Of a stretch of DNA of 11,628 nt, positions 1 to 7,040 are shown one piece after another. The stretch comes from Actinomycetes bacterium (lineage in GTDB: Bacteria; Actinomycetota; Actinomycetes; Propionibacteriales; Propionibacteriaceae): positions 1 to 11,628 of the forward strand of contig JAEYUH010000334.1 in NCBI GenBank assembly GCA_023432725.1, in the 5' to 3' direction. Position 1 is the first letter of the stretch. Every line of letters begins with the position of its first letter. Under the pieces are notes generated by a model, which was not told where the DNA came from, searched no databases, and was given only the letters and a program-made list of their open reading frames with translations. The translations under genes and the position numbers were made by a program.

Positions 1-1253
1 ACCCGACCGGTCTCACCGGTGGAGTAGGGCGGGAAGTTGTAGTTGTGCATGTAGCGCTTGGTGGTCTCCGGCGCCAGGGTGTCGAGCTTCTGCTCCATGT
101 CGAGCATGTTCAGCGTGGTGACCCCGAGGATCTGGGTCTCGCCACGCTGGAACAGCGCGGAACCGTGCACCCGGGGCAGCACGCCGACCTCGGCGGACAG
201 CGTGCGGATGTCCGCGACGCCACGACCGTCGATCCGGACCTTCTCGGTGAGCGTCTTGTGCCGCACCACCTTCTTGGTCAGCGCCCGGAAGGCGCCGGTG
301 ATCTCCTTCTCCTTCTCCGGCAGCCGCTCGGCGAGCTCGGTCCGGACGGTAGCCAGAAGCTCCTCGGTCGAGGTCTCCCGCTCGGCCTTGCCGGCGATGC
401 TCATGACGCCCTTGAGGCGGTCGGTGGCGACCTCGGCGACAGCGGCGTACACGTCGTCGGTGTAGTCGAGGAAGACCGGCATCTGCTCGACCGGCTTGGC
501 GAACCGCGCTGCGAGTTCGGCCTGCGCATCGCACAGCGCCTTGATGAACGGCTTGGCGGCCTCGAGGCCCTGGGCCACAACCTCTTCGGTGGGAGCGGTG
601 CGGCCGGAGCGGACGAGATCCCAGGTGGCCTCGGTGGACTCGGCCTCGACCATCATGATCGCGACATCGCCGTCGGGCAGCACCCGGCCGGCCACGACCA
701 TGTCGAAGGTGGCACCCTCGACCTGCTCGACGGTCGGGAAGCCCACCCACTGGTCGCCCAGCAGGGCGACGCGGACGCCGCCGACGGGGCCGGTGAACGG
801 CAGCCCGGCCAGGGTCGTGGACGCGGAGCCGGCGTTGATCGCCACCACGTCGTAGAGCACGTTCGGGTTCAGGGCCATGACGGTGACGACCACCTGGACC
901 TCATTGCGCAGGCCCTTGGCGAAGCACGGGCGCAGCGGCCGGTCGATCAGCCGGCAGGCGAGGATCGCGCCCTCGGACGGACGGCCCTCGCGGCGGAAGA
1001 AGGAGCCGGGGATCCGGCCGGCGGCGTACATCCGCTCCTCCACGTCCACGGTGAGCGGGAAGAAGTCGATGGCGTCGCGGGGGTTGTTCGCGGCGGTGGT
1101 GGCCGAGAGCAGCATGGTGTCGCCGTCGAGGTAGACAGCGACCGAGCCGTTGGCCTGCCGGGCCAGCAGGCCGGACTCGAACCGGACCACGTGCTTGCCG
1201 AGCGGGCCGTTGTCGATGACGGCTTCGGTGAACTGGAGGTCGGGACCTTCCAT
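1..1253 (-). CDS. pnp: Polynucleotide phosphorylase (guanosine pentaphosphate synthetase type), C-terminal part outside the window
   Basis: Phosphorolytic 3'-to-5' exoribonuclease and RNA tailing enzyme of the cytoplasm; actinobacterial members are also called GpsI. The visible 417 codons run off the left edge. They cover the first RNase PH domain (about residues 8-145, with FFRREGRPS at 85-93), the connecting all-helical domain (about 230-330) and the start of the second RNase PH domain (RIDGRG at 340-345, [12 protein letters not shown] at 363-374). Family members are about 740-750 residues, so the catalytic C-terminal core plus the KH and S1 domains lie outside. The ATG at 1253-1251 is preceded by AAAGGA with 6 nt spacing, which decides the start. 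The gene lies 212 bp downstream of rpsO in the same direction, the usual order, and is probably cotranscribed. The match to mycobacterial Pnp is strong along the whole visible length, recalled from family knowledge rather than aligned. Confidence 0.97.
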   Translation of the reverse strand, partial: MEGPDLQFTEAVIDNGPLGKHVVRFESGLLARQANGSVAVYLDGDTMLLSATTAANNPRDAIDFFPLTVDVEERMYAAGRIPGSFFRREGRPSEGAILACRLIDRPLRPCFAKGLRNEVQVVVTVMALNPNVLYDVVAINAGSASTTLAGLPFTGPVGGVRVALLGDQWVGFPTVEQVEGATFDMVVAGRVLPDGDVAIMMVEAESTEATWDLVRSGRTAPTEEVVAQGLEAAKPFIKALCDAQAELAARFAKPVEQMPVFLDYTDDVYAAVAEVATDRLKGVMSIAGKAERETSTEELLATVRTELAERLPEKEKEITGAFRALTKKVVRHKTLTEKVRIDGRGVADIRTLSAEVGVLPRVHGSALFQRGETQILGVTTLNMLDMEQKLDTLAPETTKRYMHNYNFPPYSTGETGR

Positions 1254-1418
1254 GGGGTTTCCTTTCGGTAGCGCCACCTGCTGGCCACCGCCGTCCCGGT
1301 CTTCGATCGAGGCCCGCGGGAGACAATCCCCCGAAGGCCACTACCGAGGACCGAGGTCCGGTGGGCGGTCAGTAGACGGCTGTTGAGTTGTGACCGGCAG
1401 TCGGCCGGGCAACGCCGC

Positions 1419-1447
1419 GAGGGAGCGGCCGACGCGGCCACTCCCTC
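1419..1447 (-). promoter_or_regulatory. Strong hairpin between rpsO and pnp
   Basis: On the minus strand, 12 bases (GAGGGAGTGGCC) pair with GGCCGCTCCCTC across a 5-nt loop, with a single G-U wobble. The hairpin starts 18 nt after the rpsO stop. No U-tract follows, so it may be a partial terminator, a stabiliser of the rpsO 3' end, or a cleavage site that separates rpsO from pnp. In E. coli the rpsO-pnp junction carries an RNase III processed hairpin through which Pnp controls its own mRNA; that this one acts similarly is inference. A smaller hairpin (CCGGC/GCCGG, 5-nt loop) follows at 1394-1408, also in the pnp leader. No convincing pnp promoter was seen in this 212-bp gap. Confidence 0.7.
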
Positions 1448-1465
1448 ACGGTCAGGGTTCCAGGG

Positions 1466-1729
1466 TCACCGACGCAGGCCGAGGCGAGCGATCAGCGACC
1501 GGTAGTGCTCAACGTCCTGCTTCATGACGTAGTTGAGCAGGCGGCGGCGCTGCCCGACCAGGAGCATCAGCCCACGGCGGCTGTGGTGGTCGCCCTTGTG
1601 CTGCTTGAGGTGCTCGGTCAGGTGGGCGATCCGCTTGGTGAGCAGCGCGATCTGGACGTCCGGCGAACCGGTGTCGCCCGGGGCGATGGCGTACTCTTCG
1701 ATGATCTTCTTCTTGGTGTCGGCATCCAT
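1466..1729 (-). CDS. rpsO: 30S ribosomal protein S15
   Basis: Primary 16S rRNA-binding protein of the 30S platform; it binds the three-way junction of helices 20-22 in the central domain. The product is 87 residues, close to the usual 88-89. It carries the family core [15 protein letters not shown] at 20-34 and the RNA-contacting stretch [11 protein letters not shown] at 44-54. The ATG at 1729-1727 is chosen because GAGAGGAG lies 8 nt upstream and because family members start here; the open frame extends further upstream, but without conservation. pnp follows on the same strand. The 5' leader can fold into a three-way junction, described separately, which suggests feedback control by S15. The partner on the other side is the divergent pntA, not ribF as in many actinobacteria. 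Confidence 0.98.
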   Translation of the reverse strand: MDADTKKKIIEEYAIAPGDTGSPDVQIALLTKRIAHLTEHLKQHKGDHHSRRGLMLLVGQRRRLLNYVMKQDVEHYRSLIARLGLRR

Positions 1730-1763
1730 GAAGGCTGCTCCTCTCGGTTTCCCGTTGCGCGGC

Positions 1764-1824
1764 GCTCCCGTGCCAAGGTGGCTGCGACGTGAAGTGGAGA
1801 CGAATCTCCGGGTCGCTGGGGAGC
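1764..1824 (-). promoter_or_regulatory. Candidate S15 autoregulatory leader of rpsO (three-way junction)
   Basis: Read on the minus strand, this 61-nt stretch folds into a closed three-way junction. P1 pairs GCTCCC (1824-1819) with GGGAGC (1769-1764). P2 pairs GCGAC (1816-1812) with GTCGC (1788-1784) and carries an upper stem GGAGA/TCTCC capped by a TTCG tetraloop (1809-1796), with a CC/ACTTCAC internal loop. P3 is GCCA-CCT-TGGC (1782-1772). The junction linkers are only CA, A and AC. The rpsO ribosome binding site (1745-1738) lies 18 nt beyond P1. S15 recognises a three-way junction in 16S rRNA, and rpsO leaders in several phyla mimic it. The fold is read directly from the sequence; the S15 role is inference, and GC-rich DNA can form such helices by chance. 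Confidence 0.5.
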
Positions 1825-1859
1825 TCTTGGGCGTCCGCGGCCGTCGTGACGGCGTCCCC

Positions 1860-1889
1860 ACTCTACCGTGCGGCCTCACGCGGGGCGAA
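1860..1889 (-). promoter_or_regulatory. Candidate rpsO promoter
   Basis: TAGAGT at 1865-1860 fits the actinobacterial TANNNT -10 pattern. The hexamer 18 nt upstream is TTCGCC (1889-1884), only a 3-of-6 match to the -35 consensus. Transcription would start near 1855-1853, giving a leader of about 125 nt that includes the three-way junction. The mRNA would then begin almost directly with a small hairpin, GCCGT-CACG-ACGGC at 1853-1840, which could protect the 5' end. The -10 match is reasonable and the -35 weak. Confidence 0.4.
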
Positions 1890-1982
1890 TCCATGCCGCG
1901 GGTGGCGCTCCGGCGCCCGGATCGCGCCGGTGGCGTGGCGGTGACTTCGGCAAATGCGCCCCGAGAGGTCAGTCCAAACCGT

Positions 1983-1988
1983 TAGGCT
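1983..1988 (+). promoter_or_regulatory. Possible -10 element of the pntAB promoter
   Basis: TAGGCT fits TANNNT and would give a leader of about 40 nt before the pntA start. No recognisable -35 lies 16-18 nt upstream. With the rpsO promoter candidate it would make the 1730-2034 spacer a divergent promoter region. No clear operator was seen. Confidence 0.25.
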
Positions 1989-2034
1989 TCCAAAGGCCGC
2001 GCGGGCAGCGGGGCTGGAAAGGAACCTCGCAACA

Positions 2035-3594
2035 ATGCAGATCGGGATTCCCCTGGAAACCCTGGGAGGCGAGACACGCGTCGCGGCCACCCCCAAGACA
2101 GTCACCCAACTGATCGGCCTGGGTCACAGCGTCGTGGTCGAAGCCGGCGCGGGAGCCAAGTCGTCCTACCCCGACGCCCAGTACGCCGAGGCGGGTGCCA
2201 CGGTGGGCGACCGGGCGCAGGTCTGGGCCTCGCCGGTGGTCGCCAAGATCAACGCCCCGACCCCTGACGAGATCGCCCTGCTGACCGACGGGGCGGTGCT
2301 GATCTCGCTGGTCGCCCCCGCGCGCAGCCCCGAGCTGCTGGACGAGCTCGCCAAGCGCCGCATCACGGTGCTGGCGATGGACGCGGTGCCGCGGATCTCG
2401 CGGGCGCAGGCCCTGGACGTGTTGTCCTCGATGGCCAACATCGCCGGGTACCGCGCCGTCGTCGAGGCCGCCAACGAGTTCGGCTCCTTCTTCACCGGTC
2501 AGGTCACCGCCGCGGGCAAGGTCCCCCCGGCGAAGGTCCTGGTGGCCGGCGCCGGCGTGGCTGGGCTCGCTGCGATCGGGACGGCGAAGTCGCTGGGCGC
2601 CATCGTCCGCGCCACCGACGCCCGGCCCGAGGTGGCCGAGCAGGTCCAGTCGATGGGTGGCGAGTTCCTCGCGGTGAAGGTCGCCCAGCAGCAGGTCTCC
2701 ACCGACGGCTACGCCAAGGAGACGTCGGAGGACTTCAACCGCGCCGCCGCCCAGCTGTATGCCGAGCAGGCCAAGGACGTCGACATCATCATCACCACCG
2801 CCCTGATCCCCGGGAAGCCCGCTCCCCGGCTGATCACCGAGGAGATGGTGGCCTCCATGAAGCCCGGCTCGGTGATCGTCGACATGGCCGCCTCCAACGG
2901 CGGCAACGTCGCGGGGTCGAAGCCCGACGAACTGGTGGTCACCCCCAACGGCGTGAAGATCATCGGGTACACCGACCTGCCCGGACGGCTCCCCACCCAG
3001 GCCTCCCAGCTGTTCGGCACCAACGTGGTGAACCTGTTCAAGCTGCTCACCCCCGCCAAGGACGGCGAGCTGGTGCTGGACATGGACGACGTGGTGGTCC
3101 GTGGAATGACCGTCCAGCAGGACGGCGAGCGGATGTGGCCACCGCCCCCGGTGCAGGTGTCGGCGGCGGTCCCCGCGACCATCACCCCCGCCGTGGTGGA
3201 GGACCCGGCGGTGAAGGCTGCCCGCGAGCTGGAGAAGGCCAAGGCCGGCGCCCGCAACCGGATGGTGACCTCGGTCATCGCCGCGGCGCTGGTAGTCCTC
3301 GCCGTCACGTTCTCCCCGGCGAGCTTCGTCGGCGCGTTCACGGTGTTCGCCTTGGCAGTGATCGTCGGCTTCTACGTGATCAGCGGTGTCTCGCACTCGC
3401 TGCACACGCCGCTGATGGCCCAGACCAACGCCATCTCGGGCATCATCCTGGTAGGCGCCCTGCTGCAGCTGGGCTCGACCAATGTCGCTGTGCTGGTGAT
3501 GTCGTTCATCGCGGCCACCATCGCGTCGATCAACATCTTCGGTGGCTTCCTGGTCTCGTTCCGGATGCTCAGCATGTTCAAGAAGGAGGCATGA
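2035..3594 (+). CDS. pntA: NAD(P) transhydrogenase subunit alpha (fused NAD-binding and membrane parts)
   Basis: Alpha subunit of the membrane proton-translocating transhydrogenase, which uses the proton gradient to pass hydride from NADH to NADP+. The 519-residue product resembles E. coli PntA (about 510) and includes domain I plus four C-terminal membrane segments. Visible features are the R120-Q125-D128 hydride-transfer loop ([10 protein letters not shown]), the Rossmann motif GAGVAGLAA at 172-180, RATDARPEV at 192-200, [11 protein letters not shown] at 254-264, and [11 protein letters not shown] at 312-322. A charged linker near 393-409 precedes helices at about 410-427, 431-450, 465-480 and 484-507. 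The ATG at 2035 follows AAAGGA at 2018-2023 and begins the conserved MQIGIPLE; an upstream in-frame ATG at 1954 has no support. Many actinobacteria split this protein in two, but here it is one chain. pntB follows after 4 nt. Confidence 0.97.
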   Translation: MQIGIPLETLGGETRVAATPKTVTQLIGLGHSVVVEAGAGAKSSYPDAQYAEAGATVGDRAQVWASPVVAKINAPTPDEIALLTDGAVLISLVAPARSPELLDELAKRRITVLAMDAVPRISRAQALDVLSSMANIAGYRAVVEAANEFGSFFTGQVTAAGKVPPAKVLVAGAGVAGLAAIGTAKSLGAIVRATDARPEVAEQVQSMGGEFLAVKVAQQQVSTDGYAKETSEDFNRAAAQLYAEQAKDVDIIITTALIPGKPAPRLITEEMVASMKPGSVIVDMAASNGGNVAGSKPDELVVTPNGVKIIGYTDLPGRLPTQASQLFGTNVVNLFKLLTPAKDGELVLDMDDVVVRGMTVQQDGERMWPPPPVQVSAAVPATITPAVVEDPAVKAARELEKAKAGARNRMVTSVIAAALVVLAVTFSPASFVGAFTVFALAVIVGFYVISGVSHSLHTPLMAQTNAISGIILVGALLQLGSTNVAVLVMSFIAATIASINIFGGFLVSFRMLSMFKKEA

Positions 3595-3598
3595 GAGC

Positions 3599-5029
3599 AT
3601 GCTGATGCTCCACTTCGTCCAGGGGCTCTACATCGTCGCTGGCGTTCTCTTCATCCTGTCGCTGGCCGGCCTGGCCAAGCAGACCACGGCCCGGATGGGC
3701 AACATCGCCGGCATGATCGGGATGGCCCTGGCGCTGGTCGCCACGGTCATCCACTCGGTCAACATGTCGGCGACCCAGCCCGACCGGCTCTCCCCGCTGG
3801 TCACCCTGCTGCTGATCCTCGCCGTGCTGGCGATCGGCGCCGTGATCGGCACCCCGATCGCGCGCCGGGTCGAGATGACCCAGATGCCCGAACTGATCGC
3901 TGCCTTCCACTCCTTCGTGGGTATGGCCGCCGTGCTGGTGGGCTTCAACTCGTTCGCGGTCCCCGAGGGCGCCACCGGGGCGGTTCACTCGGTCGAGGTT
4001 GCCCTGGGTGTGCTGATCGGCGCCTACACCTTCACCGGTTCGGTAGTGGCGTACCTCAAGCTGTCGGCCAAGATGAAGTCCGCCCCGCTCACCCTTCCGG
4101 GCCGGAACCTGATCAACCTCGTCGGCTTCGTGCTGTTCTTCGGGCTCATGATCTGGTTCGTGATGGCGGGCGAGCACAACCCGACCCTGGGCTGGATCCT
4201 GATCATCGCCATCGCCCTGGTCGGCTTCGCGCTCGGCTGGCACATGGTGGCCGCGATCGGCGGCGGCGACATGCCGGTCGTCGTCTCGATGCTGAACTCG
4301 TACTCCGGCTGGGCCGCTGCCGCCGCAGGCTTCATGCTCAACAACAACCTGCTCATCATCACCGGGTCGTTGGTCGGCTCCTCCGGTGCGATCCTGTCCT
4401 ACATCATGTGCCGGGCGATGAACCGTTCGTTCATCTCGGTCATCCTCGGCGGCTTCGGCGCCGAGGGGGGGACGGTGGCCGCCTCCTCCAGCGATGAGCA
4501 CGGCGAGCACCGCGAGATCGACGCCGCGGGAGTGGCGGAGATGCTGAAGAACTCCGAGTCCGTGGTGATCACCCCTGGCTACGGCATGGCGGTCGCGAAG
4601 GCGCAGTACCCGGTCGCCGACCTCACCTCGAAGCTGCGGGCCCACGGCGTCAAGGTCCGCTTCGGCGTCCACCCGGTCGCCGGCCGGCTGCCGGGTCACA
4701 TGAACGTCCTGCTGGCCGAGGCCAACGTGCCGTACGACATCGTGCTGGAGATGGACGAGATCAACGAGGACTTCTCCGAGACCGACACCGTGCTGGTGAT
4801 CGGGGCAAACGACACCGTCAACCCAGCGGCGCTGGACGATCCGGGCAGCCCGATCGCAGGCATGCCGGTGCTCGAGGTCTGGAACGCCTCGAACGTGGTC
4901 GTCTTCAAGCGGTCGATGGCCACCGGCTACGCCGGGGTGCAGAACCCGCTGTTCTTCAAGGAGAACACCCAGATGCTGTTCGGCGACGCCAAGCAGCGGG
5001 TGGACGACATCCTCAAGGCTCTCGACTGA
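3599..5029 (+). CDS. pntB: NAD(P) transhydrogenase subunit beta
   Basis: Beta subunit of the transhydrogenase, holding the rest of the proton channel and the NADP(H)-binding domain III. At 476 residues it is slightly longer than E. coli PntB (462). About nine membrane segments fill residues 5-275. Channel residues are present: H103 in FHSFVG (E. coli His91), D224 in GGGDMPVVV (Asp213) and N233 in [10 protein letters not shown] (Asn222). Domain III has [16 protein letters not shown] at 325-340, [18 protein letters not shown] at 358-375, [10 protein letters not shown] at 402-411, and KRS at 437-439 for the 2'-phosphate of NADP. The ATG at 3599 has AAGGAGG 9 nt upstream, inside the last codons of pntA, so translation is probably coupled. 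The alternative ATG at 3605 is spaced less well. All key residues are intact, so the enzyme should be active. Confidence 0.97.
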   Translation: MLMLHFVQGLYIVAGVLFILSLAGLAKQTTARMGNIAGMIGMALALVATVIHSVNMSATQPDRLSPLVTLLLILAVLAIGAVIGTPIARRVEMTQMPELIAAFHSFVGMAAVLVGFNSFAVPEGATGAVHSVEVALGVLIGAYTFTGSVVAYLKLSAKMKSAPLTLPGRNLINLVGFVLFFGLMIWFVMAGEHNPTLGWILIIAIALVGFALGWHMVAAIGGGDMPVVVSMLNSYSGWAAAAAGFMLNNNLLIITGSLVGSSGAILSYIMCRAMNRSFISVILGGFGAEGGTVAASSSDEHGEHREIDAAGVAEMLKNSESVVITPGYGMAVAKAQYPVADLTSKLRAHGVKVRFGVHPVAGRLPGHMNVLLAEANVPYDIVLEMDEINEDFSETDTVLVIGANDTVNPAALDDPGSPIAGMPVLEVWNASNVVVFKRSMATGYAGVQNPLFFKENTQMLFGDAKQRVDDILKALD

Positions 5030-5043
5030 GCCCCACCTGACGC

Positions 5044-5077
5044 CAAGGGGCGGCCTCCGTACGGAGGCCGCCCCTTG
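5044..5077. terminator. Bidirectional terminator, perfect 34-bp palindrome
   Basis: The first 17 bases are the exact reverse complement of the last 17, giving a 15-bp stem (starting CAAGGGGCGG) with a GTAC loop. It lies 14 nt after the pntB stop and 12 nt before the stop of the opposing lipoprotein gene, so it can end both transcripts. Neither side has a run of Ts, which is common for actinobacterial terminators. Confidence 0.88.
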
Positions 5078-5089
5078 CGCTGTCCGGGG

Positions 5090-5854
5090 TCAGGACGGCA
5101 TGTCCACCCACTTCTCGGGCGCCTTGATCGAGACCGGCTCGTTGATCTTGTCGGTGATCATCTCGATCCGGGAGTCGCTGTCGCCACCGGAGACCTCGAC
5201 CAGGACCTTGCGCGTGAACCCCTGCTGGTCCAGCCACACCTCGTACAGCGGGATGCCCATCTCGCCCTCGGTGACCTCCGCGGCGAGCGTGATCCGGTAG
5301 CGATCGGTGGTGACGCCGCGGATCTCCTCCGTCCCGATCAGTTCCACCTTGTCGAAGGCATCCCGGGACTCCCTCAGCATGTCGGACGGGGTGCCCGGCA
5401 ACTCGACCCCGCTGCCCTGCGCCTGCTCCGGCGTCATCCGGTACCAGTCATCGCCCAGCGCCGGCATGCGCATGTAGACGGTGCCGTCGAGCATGATGAC
5501 CTCCATGTCCTGCTCCATGATGTTCATCGTCATGTGCTGGTTCATCGTCCCGCTGCTCTGGTCCACGACACCGGTGGCCGTCAACCCCGGCGAATCGGCG
5601 GCGGTCATCGTCATCTCCATGGCGAAGGTCTTGACCGCCTTCTCGGCGCTGGCGAACTTGGCCAGGAACTCGTCGACCGACAGCTCGCCGGACGCCGGCT
5701 GGGTCGGTTCGGGGGCGGGCGCGCTGGAGGTGGCCGAGGCCTGAGGGGCCGGCGCGGCGTCGGTGGACGGGGGGGTCGGTGGCGTGGTCGACCCGCAGCC
5801 CGTCAGAAGAACGGTCAGGGCGGCGGCGGTGGTGGCGGCGAAGGTGGCTCGCAC
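5090..5854 (-). CDS. Methionine-rich LppX/LprAFG-like lipoprotein
   Basis: Predicted cell-surface lipoprotein of 254 residues. The signal peptide (1-19) ends in the lipobox L17-T18-G19-C20, so Cys20 should be lipidated. A Pro/Ala/Ser/Thr-rich linker (about 22-55) leads to a globular domain (56-254). The domain pattern, with a variable helix, then beta strands containing GTVYMRMPALGDDWYRM near 124-140 and a late TTDRYRITL, resembles the LppX/LprAFG family of lipid-handling lipoproteins with a half-barrel fold. This assignment is from recall, so the function stays open. Twelve methionines fall in residues 79-140, several at every second position. The start is the GTG at 5854-5852, with AGGAGG 5 nt upstream. 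The gene converges on pntB and diverges from the acetyltransferase gene. Alternatives are a generic LolA-like or copper-binding surface protein. Confidence 0.75.
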   Translation of the reverse strand: MRATFAATTAAALTVLLTGCGSTTPPTPPSTDAAPAPQASATSSAPAPEPTQPASGELSVDEFLAKFASAEKAVKTFAMEMTMTAADSPGLTATGVVDQSSGTMNQHMTMNIMEQDMEVIMLDGTVYMRMPALGDDWYRMTPEQAQGSGVELPGTPSDMLRESRDAFDKVELIGTEEIRGVTTDRYRITLAAEVTEGEMGIPLYEVWLDQQGFTRKVLVEVSGGDSDSRIEMITDKINEPVSIKAPEKWVDMPS

Positions 5855-6068
5855 GGGTACCTCCTGATAGTGGTTGGCTTGAGCGTAGGACCCTTCCGGG
5901 TCGCCCCGTGCCGGATCGGCGAAAGGCCCTGCACGACTGTCGAGTCACCCGCCCCGCGTCGGCGTACTGTCAGCTGGGACGGCCCGCCCGGTGGGCAAGA
6001 CGAAACCCCTGCGGCTTGATGCAGCGGCCACACTGGGGAGGTCCCATCACCGACCGAAGCGGAGCAGC
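5855..6068. other. Divergent spacer between lipoprotein and acetyltransferase genes
   Basis: This 214-bp gap should hold the promoters of both genes. On the minus strand TACGCT at 5887-5882 fits TANNNT and would give a short lipoprotein leader. On the plus strand TACTGT at 5965-5970 fits TANNNT, about 98 nt before the acetyltransferase ATG. Neither has a good -35. A small inverted repeat, GACCC-TTCC-GGGTC at 5889-5902, overlaps the lipoprotein promoter region and could be an operator or a chance match. Confidence 0.25.
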
Positions 6069-6560
6069 ATGGCCGTCGACCTGATCACCGTCCGGCTCTC
6101 CTCGGCCGACGACCTCGACGCGCTCCACGCCCGCGAACCGCACCCTCAGGCGCGTCTGGCACAGCGCCACTTCGACCGGCAGCAGGCCGGGGACTACTTC
6201 TTCGCGGTCGCCCAGCGTGGCGACACGATCCTCGGCTACTGCGCCCTCGACTGCGACCGGAGCAACCACCTGTGCCCCGAGTTGAAGAGCCTGTGGGTCT
6301 ACCCCGAGCACCGCCGCCAGGGCGCTGCCCGGCAGCTGACCACATTTCTTGAGGATCAGGCCCGCGAGCTCGACTTCGTCGAGGTCTTCCTGCGGGTCGA
6401 CCCGGAGAACGCGGCGGCTATCCCGATGTACATCGGGCTCGATTACGGGCCCACCGGCGACCACGTGCTCACCACCTACGAGACGGTGGACGCGACCGGA
6501 CAGCGCTCCTCCTTCGAACAGCGCGACGCCGTCTACCGCAAGTCACTGCTGGCGCGCTGA
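6069..6560 (+). CDS. GNAT-family N-acetyltransferase
   Basis: Predicted acetyl-CoA-dependent acetyltransferase of 163 residues, a normal size for a single GNAT domain. Motif A is visible as LKSLWVYPEHRRQGAARQL at 72-90, where R83-Q84-G85-A86-A87 forms the pyrophosphate-binding loop. Motif B follows as VFLRVDPENAAAIPMYIGLDY near 106-126, with the typical N-x-x-A-I-x-x-Y spacing. The substrate cannot be told from the sequence. The ATG at 6069 has GGAG 4 nt upstream, a rather short spacing. An in-frame GTG at 5991 would add 26 unconserved-looking residues and was not chosen. The stop lies only 4 nt from the stop of the converging minus-strand gene, leaving no room for a terminator between them. 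Confidence 0.85.
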   Translation: MAVDLITVRLSSADDLDALHAREPHPQARLAQRHFDRQQAGDYFFAVAQRGDTILGYCALDCDRSNHLCPELKSLWVYPEHRRQGAARQLTTFLEDQARELDFVEVFLRVDPENAAAIPMYIGLDYGPTGDHVLTTYETVDATGQRSSFEQRDAVYRKSLLAR

Positions 6561-6564
6561 ACCC

Positions 6565-6993
6565 TCACCGCGGCTGGCGGACGCCGAGGGCGTGCAGCCG
6601 GGACCGCCGGCCACCGGCCAGCACTTCGAGGTCTACCCCCGCAGGGTCGAGCACGTAACCGTCCAGCACCGCCCTCGCGGTGAGCAGCCGGACCGACATC
6701 CGCGTCAGGTCGCCCTGGTGCTCGCCGCGCACGGTGATCGTGGTGCCGTCGGCGAACTGCAGCTCACCCAACCCGGGTGCGAGCGGGGAACCGCGGACCG
6801 CCGAGACCGGAACCTGGCGCCGCAACAGCCGCCCGGCGGTAGCCACTATCACCTGGGGCGCGGACAGCGCGAACTCCCCGGCGACCCGGGTCGCCGCCTG
6901 GCTGAGTTCGGCCGCGTCCTGCGGACTGAGGTCGAGCCCTCCCGAGGCGGCCGCAGCGCGCTGCCGCAGCCAGGACAAGAAGCCGTCCCACAC
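6565..6993 (-). CDS. Hypothetical protein, 142 residues
   Basis: I do not recognise this protein. It has no signal peptide or membrane segment. The first half is likely helical and alanine-rich (about 8-55). The second half, with GELQFADGTTITVRGEHQG near 75-93 and LDGYVLDPAGVDLEVLAGG near 109-127, looks like beta strands. The coding case rests on an uninterrupted frame, typical high-GC codon use, and position 47 bp downstream of ribF on the same strand. An in-frame TGA at 6999-6997 limits the start to the GTG at 6993-6991 or a codon further inside. GAGGGG is almost touching that GTG, too near for a normal ribosome binding site, so a leaderless start or an internal TTG at 6978 are alternatives. 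Confidence 0.6.
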   Translation of the reverse strand: MWDGFLSWLRQRAAAASGGLDLSPQDAAELSQAATRVAGEFALSAPQVIVATAGRLLRRQVPVSAVRGSPLAPGLGELQFADGTTITVRGEHQGDLTRMSVRLLTARAVLDGYVLDPAGVDLEVLAGGRRSRLHALGVRQPR

Positions 6994-7008
6994 CCCTCAA
7001 GTATGTGC

Positions 7009-7036
7009 CCGGGGGCCGACGGTTCCCACCCCCCGG
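7009..7036 (-). terminator. Possible hairpin terminator after ribF
   Basis: A 7-bp G/C-only stem (CCGGGGG/CCCCCGG) with a 14-nt loop begins 4 nt after the ribF stop. No U-tract follows. It may end or reduce the infB-rbfA-truB-ribF transcript before the 142-residue gene, or may simply be GC-rich chance. Confidence 0.4.
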
Positions 7037-7040
7037 TCTC

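Noticed and set aside
45..1271. 408-codon open frame on the plus strand over pnp
   Set aside because: Antisense shadow of pnp with a low-complexity product; the minus-strand frame matches Pnp throughout.
1466..1894. Extended S15 of 142 residues
   Set aside because: S15 is always near 88 residues, and the ATG at 1729 has a strong ribosome binding site.
1954..2034. Upstream ATG start for pntA at 1954
   Set aside because: The added 27 residues lack conservation and a ribosome binding site; the ATG at 2035 has both.
1969..3600. 543-codon open frame on the minus strand opposite pntA
   Set aside because: It is a shadow frame of high-GC coding DNA: low-complexity, rich in His/Asp/Gly/Arg, with no family features, lying fully over a clear pntA.
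3578..4699. 373-codon open frame on the minus strand opposite pntB
   Set aside because: Antisense shadow with a His/Asp/Gly/Gln-rich product; pntB is unmistakable on the other strand.
5075..6019. 314-codon plus-strand frame over the lipoprotein gene
   Set aside because: Shadow frame with low-complexity Gly/Arg-rich end; the minus-strand lipoprotein has a signal peptide, lipobox and ribosome binding site.
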